Assembly: GCA_018830925.1 (NCBI GenBank)
Contig: JAHJRK010000354.1
Location: forward strand, 1 to 5,225
DNA length: 5,225 nt
Source: Pseudomonadota bacterium
Lineage (GTDB): Bacteria > Desulfobacterota > Desulfobacteria > Desulfobacterales > RPRI01
Direction of reading: 5' to 3'
In this document: one piece after another, positions 1-4,656 of the stretch
How the letters are laid out: every line of letters starts with the position of its first letter
Position numbering within the stretch: the stretch's first letter is position 1
Program-made: the position numbers and the translations under genes
Notes under the pieces: generated by a model
The model's input: only the letters and a program-made list of their open reading frames with translations
What the model was told of the DNA's origin: nothing
The model's database searches: none

Positions 1-1091
1 GCGAGCAGGTATGCTCCGACCTGATTTTTTGAAAATCCCGCTTCTTTTAAGAACAAAACCGCCTGTTTGAATTCAGCTTCAGAAACCTTATGGTCAAGAA
101 CGCTTCTTCTATCAAAAAGTGTTGTTTCCAGTCCAAGCCTTATTGTTTGAAAGCCTGCCTTAAACATAAGATCAGCTGTCTGACCTGATATTTCTCTTAT
201 GTGAATTGCATTCGGAGTGTGAAACCGGACATGGATTCCGGCATCTATTATACCTTCCATTATTGGAATCGCGTGATTTCCGGCATCTGTCAGAAATGCG
301 TCGTCATACAGGGCAAAATCTTCAACTTTGTATTTTTCATGCCAGTGCCTTATTTCATTTATGACTGATTCCGGAGTTCTGAACATTCGTTTGGGAACAA
401 GAAAACGGGATGCGCAGTATGAACATGAAAAAGGGCAGCCTCTTGAGGTGAGTATCGGAATGAAAGCGATTTTATTTTCCAGATCGAATGCAGGATAAGG
501 GTAAGAATCAAGCTCTTCAGGGTTAAATTTCATGTCAGCGGAATATCCGGTAAATTCTTTTATGAGCTCAAGAACGAATTTTTCTCCTGCTCCGGCAAAA
601 ACCCTGTCCGCGCCCGAATGTTTAATCGCATGGTCATAACAAAGAGTCGCGTATATGCCTCCGAGAAGGACCGGAGCCGCGGGAAAGATATCCCTGATAA
701 CGCCTATTGTCTCAAATAGACCGGGGTACCAGTATGTCATGTGGGAGGTAATCAGAATTGCATCGGGTTTTGGAACATTCAAAAGGTCATGTCTGAGCCA
801 TTCCTCAGATATTCCATATCTTGAATAATTTCTTGGAATATCTTCAAGCCCTTCGGGTTTCGGAAGCAGAGTCTTTGAATACGAGCCTCTTCCATCTGTT
901 TTGGATGGGGTATGCTTTTTAATATCCGGATGAAACCTGTTCAGGCAGTCGATATATGTTACTTTGCATCCGTGCACTCTTAAGATAGATGCGAGATAGA
1001 GCAGGCCTATCGGTTTTGCCCAGTAATCATAGGCTGCAAAATCGTGTATCCACGGATTGACGAGCAGGATATTCGGGGTGTCTGAAATCAC
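1..1091 (-). CDS. Radical SAM protein with N-terminal B12-binding-like domain (3' end outside window)
   Basis: This is the first 363 codons of a longer gene; the C-terminus lies beyond base 1. The protein starts at a GTG (1091-1089) and opens with ILLVNPWIHDFAAYDYW followed by KPIGLLYLASILR (residues 8-38), the usual opening of B12-binding-domain radical SAM proteins. Residues 110-170 (AILITS, LLGGIYAT, AGAGE) continue that Rossmann-like domain, but no DxHxxG cobalamin-ligand motif is visible, so B12 may be bound base-off without a protein ligand or not at all. The radical SAM core begins near residue 211 and carries the [4Fe-4S] motif CPFSCSYC (C219, C223, C226). The motif sits far too deep in the protein for AhbC or AhbD, whose cluster cysteines are near the N-terminus. 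The gene follows ahbB by 17 nt, so co-transcription is likely. No good Shine-Dalgarno precedes the GTG; translational coupling to ahbB is possible. The substrate is unknown. The family call is secure; a role in tetrapyrrole chemistry is only a guess from context. Confidence 0.9.
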   Translation of the reverse strand, partial: MISDTPNILLVNPWIHDFAAYDYWAKPIGLLYLASILRVHGCKVTYIDCLNRFHPDIKKHTPSKTDGRGSYSKTLLPKPEGLEDIPRNYSRYGISEEWLRHDLLNVPKPDAILITSHMTYWYPGLFETIGVIRDIFPAAPVLLGGIYATLCYDHAIKHSGADRVFAGAGEKFVLELIKEFTGYSADMKFNPEELDSYPYPAFDLENKIAFIPILTSRGCPFSCSYCASRFLVPKRMFRTPESVINEIRHWHEKYKVEDFALYDDAFLTDAGNHAIPIMEGIIDAGIHVRFHTPNAIHIREISGQTADLMFKAGFQTIRLGLETTLFDRRSVLDHKVSEAEFKQAVLFLKEAGFSKNQVGAYLL

Positions 1092-1108
1092 GTTAAAAAG
1101 GGTAGAAT

Positions 1109-1582
1109 TTATGATGTTGAGAAATATTTCATGGATGTTTTTTTAAGTTCTCTGCGGCTGAATAAAATGGCATAAGTTTCAACGGAAGTTGCTTCGGACA
1201 TTTTGCGGACTATTTCCCTGCATGATTCTTCGTCTCTGGCATGCACCATCGTATAGAGATTATACGGCCATTTTTTTGTAGGATTGCGCCTGTAACAGTG
1301 TGAAACCTGCCTGAAGGATGCGAGCTTTTTGCCGACCTCCTCGACACGCTCCTCTTCGACTTTCCACGCCGCCATGGCATTCGATTCGAATCCCGAGTTC
1401 TGGTGTCGCAGAGTTGCGCCGAACCGCCTTATAACGCCTTTTCCACAGAGTTTTTTAAGGGTCTCAAGGAGGATCTCTTCAGTTATATTGAGCTGTTTTG
1501 CTATTTTAGCGTAAGGCCGCTTCACAACGGGCATGTCTCCCTGTATTGAAGCGACAATCTTTTTTTCGAGTTCGGTCAGCAT
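1109..1582 (-). CDS. ahbB: Siroheme decarboxylase subunit AhbB (Lrp/AsnC-type fold)
   Basis: The 157-residue protein matches AhbB, which works with AhbA to decarboxylate siroheme to 12,18-didecarboxysiroheme in the alternative heme (and heme d1-like) pathway. Residues 4-52 form the Lrp/AsnC-like winged helix-turn-helix ending in GVIRRFGA. The second half is the ligand-binding fold with AhbB-type signatures: LRHQ (58-61), SNAMAAW (67-73), VSHCYRR (93-99), WPYNLYTMVHA (105-115) and a C-terminal SRRELKKTSMKYF (142-154). AhbA instead usually shows an RRIGG...THNYRRD pattern, so the B assignment is preferred. The length is normal for the family and the ATG at 1582 keeps the whole first helix. Met17 has GGGAG just before it but too close (2 nt), and that start would remove conserved sequence. 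ahbA, which normally accompanies it, is not upstream and not in the window. The radical SAM gene follows at 17 nt. DNA-binding regulation by this protein is not implied; AhbA/B proteins are enzymes. Confidence 0.9.
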   Translation of the reverse strand: MLTELEKKIVASIQGDMPVVKRPYAKIAKQLNITEEILLETLKKLCGKGVIRRFGATLRHQNSGFESNAMAAWKVEEERVEEVGKKLASFRQVSHCYRRNPTKKWPYNLYTMVHARDEESCREIVRKMSEATSVETYAILFSRRELKKTSMKYFSTS

Positions 1583-1587
1583 ACGGC

Positions 1588-1617
1588 GATATAGGAAGGA
1601 AGCTGGTAAAATGTCAA
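1588..1617 (-). promoter_or_regulatory. Promoter of ahbB, placed for a leaderless mRNA
   Basis: On the minus strand a perfect TTGACA (1617-1612) is followed after 18 nt by TATATC (1593-1588), or after 17 nt by CTATAT. The expected transcription start, 6-8 nt past the -10, falls at 1582-1580, which is the ATG of ahbB. No Shine-Dalgarno lies between the -10 and the ATG. The promoter is read directly from the sequence; leaderless translation is an inference from the spacing. Confidence 0.55.
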
Positions 1618-1632
1618 GGTTTTTCCTGACAT
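1611..1632. promoter_or_regulatory. Dyad overlapping the ahbB -35 box (candidate operator)
   Basis: On the plus strand ATGTCA (1611-1616) and TGACAT (1627-1632) are perfect inverted arms. The symmetry extends inward to AGG/CCT with a one-base offset, around a TTTTT centre. The left arm contains the complement of the -35 hexamer, so a protein bound here would cover the promoter and could repress it, or could replace a -35 contact. I cannot assign a regulator; the arms are not a standard FNR site (TTGAT-N4-ATCAA). Confidence 0.35.
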
Positions 1633-1719
1633 GATTTAATTCCCTTCTGCTTGCAATATCACAAACCAGGCGCGGCTATTGCTGTAGCCTGAATCCGTTC
1701 TGTTATGATTGCGCGAATC

Positions 1720-1772
1720 GAAACAGCGAGCGCTAACTCCGTAGCTTAGCCTTGCTGCGGGTAGCTTCAATT
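1720..1772 (-). repeat. Short copy of a dispersed repeat (53 bp)
   Basis: Read on the minus strand, this begins 3 nt after the cyuA stop codon with AATTGAAG (1772-1765), then CGCAGCAAG (1759-1751), CGGAG (1741-1737) and GCTCGCTGTTTC (1731-1720). The same four blocks occur in the same order on the plus strand at 4449-4622, there separated by an extra segment of about 120 bp. In the short copy only nine bases lie between CGCAGCAAG and CGGAG. The element directly abuts the end of cyuA. No T-run follows, so it does not look like a simple intrinsic terminator. Repeats of this kind are scattered through some deltaproteobacterial genomes as far as I recall; that part is from memory. Confidence 0.5.
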
Positions 1773-1775
1773 GTT

Positions 1776-3098
1776 TTAAGGCGGTTGTTGATTCTCCTTG
1801 CGGGTAGTCAGACGGGATGCCTTGTCAATCATTATTTCAAGCATTGTATCATCTGCCATGGACATACCCAGTGTGCTGATTGCGCCCAGGTTGCGGATAG
1901 TATCTTCGGCCGTAGCGCCGACAAACCCTTCCGCCTGTGAAATACCATGGCCATTCAATGCCATATATGCCGAACGAATGGCGGAATTAGTGGAGCTGGC
2001 AACCTTAAAGGAGCAACCCTCCTTTGCTCCGTCACAGAGCATGCCGCCTAAATCGCTGACAAGATTATTGACGGATAAAGTGATCTTCCGCATGTCTTTC
2101 CCGGCCTGTTGATAAACAATGGCTACAGCGGCGCCGACCCCGGCGGCAATAGCGCACCCGCAGAGGGGGGAAAGGCCGCCGGTGAAACACTTTATGTAGC
2201 TGTTTACCAGATGGGAAACGCCAATGCTGTGAACAATGGTTTGCTCCGGAAGATCATTATGCGACCCGATGAAGTAAGGAACCAGAATGGCCACAATTCC
2301 CTGGTTTCCGCTCCCGCCGCTGGACATGACCGGCAAATTCAAACCGCCCATTCTGGCGTCCGTTGCAGACGTGGTCAGTATTTCACAGGAGGAAGACACA
2401 TCATTGACTATATACTTCTTTGCCACCAGATCGGAAACATAGTAGCTGACCTTTTTTAGAGCAAATCCCGCGTTACTGACGCGCAAATTCATGTCGATGC
2501 CGCGCTTGATATAGTCATAATCCTGATCATCCATGTCTTGAGCCATGTCGATGAGATCAGATATCGTCGAATTTCGCAGTACAGATCTGAACTCTTCATC
2601 CGAGGTATGGTCAGGCATGGCTTCTGTCTCAGGAAGAAGATCCTTATGATTGAGTTGTAATCTAACCAGATTGGTATGAGAACTCTCAATTATCGCTCTG
2701 GCAGTCTCTTTTCCGGCGCGAATGGAAACGTCTATATAAAGCTTCTTCTTCGATTTATCACAACTGATAGAAGCCATGTGTGTGCGAATAAGCTCTTTGG
2801 CGTGACGCAAAGTCTCTTCCGTTACGCTTCTGAGCAACTCCATCTTAAGTTCAGGCTGTTGAATCAATGCCCCGAGGACACCGGCAATCAGGTTGCCCCG
2901 TTCCCCCCCTGTATTCGGGATGGTCACGGCGAATCCGTTCTTGTAAACCCCGGAGTCGACAGTTATCCGGATTTCCGTTATCTCGCCGCTGAGCTGCTTG
3001 CCGGCAATACTGGCGGCATACGCAACGGCAATTGGTTCGGTGCAGCCGAGCGCGGGGTACACATCGTGCTTCAAAACAGACTTAAGAACATTAATCAT
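1776..3098 (-). CDS. cyuA: L-cysteine desulfidase / UPF0597 family protein (CyuA-like)
   Basis: The 440-residue protein matches the UPF0597/CyuA (formerly YhaM) family, related to the alpha part of iron-sulfur L-serine dehydratase. CyuA and archaeal cysteine desulfidase break L-cysteine into pyruvate, ammonia and sulfide using a [4Fe-4S] cluster in the cytoplasm. Visible signatures are ALGCTEP (C19), SGVYKNG (49-55), GGSGNQG (261-267), GGLSPLCGCAIAAG (307-320), and LGGMLCDGAKEGCSFK (350-365). The likely cluster cysteines are C19, C315, C355 and C362; the 40- and 7-residue steps between the last three equal those I recall for Methanocaldococcus MJ1025. Length is normal and the protein looks intact. 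The start at 3098 is fixed by GAGGGAG 7 nt upstream; the frame stays open further upstream into the nitroreductase gene, but without family similarity. There is no transporter of the CyuP type next to it. A palindrome (3133-3147) in the leader may regulate it. Serine or another beta-substituted amino acid as the true substrate cannot be excluded. Confidence 0.9.
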   Translation of the reverse strand: MINVLKSVLKHDVYPALGCTEPIAVAYAASIAGKQLSGEITEIRITVDSGVYKNGFAVTIPNTGGERGNLIAGVLGALIQQPELKMELLRSVTEETLRHAKELIRTHMASISCDKSKKKLYIDVSIRAGKETARAIIESSHTNLVRLQLNHKDLLPETEAMPDHTSDEEFRSVLRNSTISDLIDMAQDMDDQDYDYIKRGIDMNLRVSNAGFALKKVSYYVSDLVAKKYIVNDVSSSCEILTTSATDARMGGLNLPVMSSGGSGNQGIVAILVPYFIGSHNDLPEQTIVHSIGVSHLVNSYIKCFTGGLSPLCGCAIAAGVGAAVAIVYQQAGKDMRKITLSVNNLVSDLGGMLCDGAKEGCSFKVASSTNSAIRSAYMALNGHGISQAEGFVGATAEDTIRNLGAISTLGMSMADDTMLEIMIDKASRLTTRKENQQPP

Positions 3099-3105
3099 TA
3101 TGTTT

Positions 3106-3112
3106 CTCCCTC
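3106..3112 (-). promoter_or_regulatory. Ribosome binding site that fixes the cyuA start
   Basis: GAGGGAG on the minus strand ends 7 nt before the ATG at 3098. It rules out the longer in-frame start at 3326, which would overlap the nitroreductase gene by 77 nt and add about 76 residues unlike the family. Confidence 0.8.
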
Positions 3113-3132
3113 GGATCAAAAAGGATCGGGTA

Positions 3133-3147
3133 AGCGGTTTAACCGCT
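3133..3147. promoter_or_regulatory. 15-bp palindrome in the cyuA leader (candidate operator)
   Basis: AGCGGTT, one central base, then AACCGCT form a perfect 7-bp dyad. Weaker symmetry continues outward (TCGGG on the left at 3126-3130, ACCGA on the right at about 3151-3155). It lies 35 nt upstream of the cyuA ATG and 8 nt downstream of a weak -10-like TACAAT (minus strand, 3161-3156) that has no convincing -35. The position would suit a repressor blocking early transcription or a small RNA hairpin. No T-run follows, so it is not an intrinsic terminator. The regulator is unknown. Confidence 0.35.
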
Positions 3148-3249
3148 CGAACCGAATTGTAAGAATCATCTGTCGAATTTCGATATACTCTGTCCGACCT
3201 GCAGATTACGAACTGGTTACATTGCATGATATGAAATGAGATTTGGACC

Positions 3250-4107
3250 TTACAGCAGCTTGTTCTCCAGAATGTATTTGCCGATCGGTTCTGCTCCGGA
3301 TAATCCGGGCACCTCGAACGATCCAAGTTTAAAGCGGCCCTTGATGCCCAGCGCTCTTGCCGTAAGGTGCATATGACACATGGCTATGCCGCAGTCGAGG
3401 CGATTGTAGTCCTTGCCCTCCCGGTTCTGGCACTGCATTTTGTAAACAAGAATTTCCCGGTCCAGGAGCACGAAACGCCATGGTTGTCTGTTCATCCAGG
3501 ATGGGGCCCAACGGGTCGCTTCAAGCACCTGCATGAGGCGCTGGTTCGACGTAACACTCCCTGGCAGTATTTCTCCGTGTCGCTGCCAGAAAAACAACTG
3601 ATCGATCGGTTTACGTCCTTTTGAGCCGGCCAGGGTCCGCAGCATGCGGTTTGTCAGACTTTTCTCCAGGGGACGGCCGATCGGGGAAAGCACGATCATC
3701 CGCCACGAGCCGTCGAGCCCGAGCGTGGAGCGGAGCGAGGCTTCTTTGAACATCAGGCCTACCCAACACGTACCAAGGCCCAACGCTGTGGCATCGAGGA
3801 CCATCTGTTCAAAGCGGAATCCCGCATCGGTAAGATAACCCTCGCGTTCGCGGGAGGCAAGAACGATGTAATGAGGGGCATGGATGGTTTTACCGTAGTC
3901 GCCGATGAGCCCCTTGATCTCTCTGCCCATCTGCCTGTCCGTGCGGAGATGAAATTGCATGTCTGCTTCCGTCAACGCCTCCGCCCGTTCGCCAGCGCGG
4001 CGCACAGCCTCCAGATCGTCGATCGATGCGGGCTCCGGCTGATAGGTCCTGACACTGATCCGGCGGAATATAACATCCTGTATGTTCATGCTGTCAGATT
4101 CTTCCAT
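3250..4107 (-). CDS. Nitroreductase-family flavoprotein, TM1586-like (tandem half-domains)
   Basis: The 285-residue protein belongs to the FMN-dependent nitroreductase superfamily and most resembles the TM1586-type group, in which two nitroreductase halves sit in one chain. The first half has RRISVRTYQPEP (15-26), the FMN-phosphate-binding arginine/serine region, and a core with FEQMVLDATALGLGTCWVG (99-117). The second half has RWAPSWMNRQPWRF (199-212), the usual APSxxNxQPW flavin contact, then LDCGIAMCHMHLTARALG (237-254). The expected cofactor is FMN with NAD(P)H as donor; the physiological substrate is not known for this group. ATG 4107 is preferred because GAGG ends 7 nt upstream (4118-4115); Met7 is an alternative lacking such a site. 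A TATAAT promoter lies about 80 nt upstream. cyuA follows 151 nt downstream on the same strand, so read-through is possible but not shown. The gene appears complete; the general family is sure, the subgroup fairly so. Confidence 0.88.
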   Translation of the reverse strand: MEESDSMNIQDVIFRRISVRTYQPEPASIDDLEAVRRAGERAEALTEADMQFHLRTDRQMGREIKGLIGDYGKTIHAPHYIVLASREREGYLTDAGFRFEQMVLDATALGLGTCWVGLMFKEASLRSTLGLDGSWRMIVLSPIGRPLEKSLTNRMLRTLAGSKGRKPIDQLFFWQRHGEILPGSVTSNQRLMQVLEATRWAPSWMNRQPWRFVLLDREILVYKMQCQNREGKDYNRLDCGIAMCHMHLTARALGIKGRFKLGSFEVPGLSGAEPIGKYILENKLL

Positions 4108-4111
4108 GTTG

Positions 4112-4118
4112 TTTCCTC
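4112..4118 (-). promoter_or_regulatory. Ribosome binding site of the nitroreductase gene
   Basis: GAGGAAA on the minus strand, with the GAGG core 7 nt from the ATG at 4107. It supports that start over the internal ATG at 4089. Confidence 0.65.
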
Positions 4119-4186
4119 ATATCTTAACAATATCGCTATCGGAGTCGAATTCGCCTAAATAAAATCCTGTTCGTTTTTGGTCGTGC

Positions 4187-4216
4187 ATTATACATGAAAG
4201 CTGTCCATGGGAGCAA
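4187..4216 (-). promoter_or_regulatory. Promoter of the nitroreductase gene
   Basis: A perfect TATAAT -10 (4192-4187) is preceded at 18 nt by TTGCTC (4216-4211), which matches the first three bases of the -35 consensus. Transcription would start near 4180 and give a leader of about 70 nt. No strong dyad was seen over the promoter; the only symmetric site in the leader is a small CGAATTCG palindrome at 4146-4153. Confidence 0.5.
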
Positions 4217-4311
4217 AACAAAAAACGATACTGTCAGAAGCACGTAAACTGTCCGGGTTTATAGTACACGATCCGTTCGGTTTGATATGGTCACATATGG
4301 GGGGGTAACAG

Positions 4312-4401
4312 ATGAGACGGGCGGAGATGCTACAGGAGATCCGGAAGATGCGATTACCCATCGATCCAGCTGTAATAATTTCCATATTTGTCGGACGATG
4401 A
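4312..4401 (+). pseudogene. Possible remnant of an ISNCY-type transposase N-terminus
   Basis: An ATG at 4312, preceded by GGGGGG with good spacing, opens a 29-codon frame. Its first 14 residues (MRRAEMLQEIRKMR, 4312-4353) resemble the start of ISNCY-family transposases, which commonly begin with a xEIRKMRFEE motif. After that the frame diverges (LPIDPAVIIS...) and stops at 4399, with none of the helix-turn-helix or catalytic domain. The upstream frame (from 4207) is open to a stop at 4303 but is not recognisable. Only a short match from memory supports this, so it could be coincidence. It sits in a gene-free 549-nt gap that also holds a dispersed repeat, which fits insertion and decay of mobile DNA. 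Confidence 0.3.
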
Positions 4402-4448
4402 CTTGATTTTTTATTTATCATACTTAAATTACTCTCCAATGGATATCG

Positions 4449-4622
4449 AATTGAAGATTCCTCGCAGCAAGCTGCGGTCCGCCTGAGGCGGATTCGACTG
4501 TAAGGAATAGCGTCTATTATTCGCTTGCTATCCCTGTCGCAAGTCCGTCAGCCATATCCGCCATAAAGATTGGCGGACGTGCCGCTGACGGGGCCTTCGG
4601 CGGAGAATGTGCTCGCTGTTTC
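4449..4622 (+). repeat. Long, hairpin-rich copy of the dispersed repeat (174 bp)
   Basis: The outer blocks AATTGAAG (4449-4456), CGCAGCAAG (4463-4471), CGGAG (4601-4605) and GCTCGCTGTTTC (4611-4622) match, in order, the short copy at 1720-1772. Between them lies an extra segment of roughly 120 bp that can fold into several stems: CGCAGC-AA-GCTGCG (4463-4476), TCCGCC-TGA-GGCGGA (4477-4491), and a nested pair at 4545-4591. Either this copy gained a structured insert or the short copy lost it. No open reading frame of note runs through it. It fills the space just upstream of the plus-strand hydrolase gene. Confidence 0.5.
4545..4591 (+). repeat. Nested stem-loop inside the long repeat
   Basis: The outer arms CCGTCAGC (4545-4552) and GCTGACGG (4584-4591) are perfectly complementary over 8 bp. 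Inside them TCCGCCA (4557-4563) pairs with TGGCGGA (4571-4577) over 7 bp around a 7-nt loop. The two helices are separated by 4 nt on one side and 6 on the other, giving one long interrupted hairpin. No T-run follows, so it is not a standard terminator; it could fold in DNA as a cruciform or in RNA. Confidence 0.55.
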
Positions 4623-4646
4623 ATTTCAACTTTATTCCAAACAGGT

Positions 4647-4652
4647 TATATA
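4647..4652 (+). promoter_or_regulatory. Weak -10-like box before the hydrolase gene
   Basis: TATATA at 4647-4652 lies 17 nt after TTTCAA (4624-4629), which is only a 3 of 6 match to a -35. If used, transcription would begin near 4659, at or past the ATG at 4657, which would argue for a start codon further downstream. This is a tentative reading only. Confidence 0.2.
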
Positions 4653-4656
4653 AGGT

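Noticed and set aside
1674..1689. GGCTA...TAGCC hairpin as a terminator for cyuA
   Set aside because: The stem has only 5 bp, no T-run follows on the minus strand, and it lies about 90 nt past the stop.
2109..2459. Plus-strand 116-codon open frame opposite cyuA
   Set aside because: It is entirely antisense to the conserved catalytic region of cyuA and shows low-complexity, Gly/Ala/Asn-rich composition as expected from a shadow frame.
3156..3176. TCGACA and TACAAT as a cyuA promoter
   Set aside because: The hexamers are close to consensus, but the spacer is only 9 nt, too short for a sigma-70 type promoter.
2676..3239. Plus-strand 187-codon open frame opposite cyuA
   Set aside because: It lies antisense to a well-conserved gene and over its leader, its protein has no recognisable motifs, and it is explained as a shadow of cyuA codon use.
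3099..3326. In-frame upstream extension of cyuA by about 76 residues
   Set aside because: It overlaps the nitroreductase gene end, has no ribosome binding site, and its residues do not resemble the family; the ATG at 3098 has an excellent site and starts at the conserved N-terminus.
3871..4158. Plus-strand 95-codon open frame over the nitroreductase start
   Set aside because: It is antisense to conserved FMN-binding sequence and covers the nitroreductase ribosome binding site; no family similarity is visible.
4188..4439. Minus-strand 83-codon open frame upstream of the nitroreductase
   Set aside because: It overlaps the TATAAT promoter and the possible transposase remnant, has no ribosome binding site or recognisable domain, and its composition is not protein-like.
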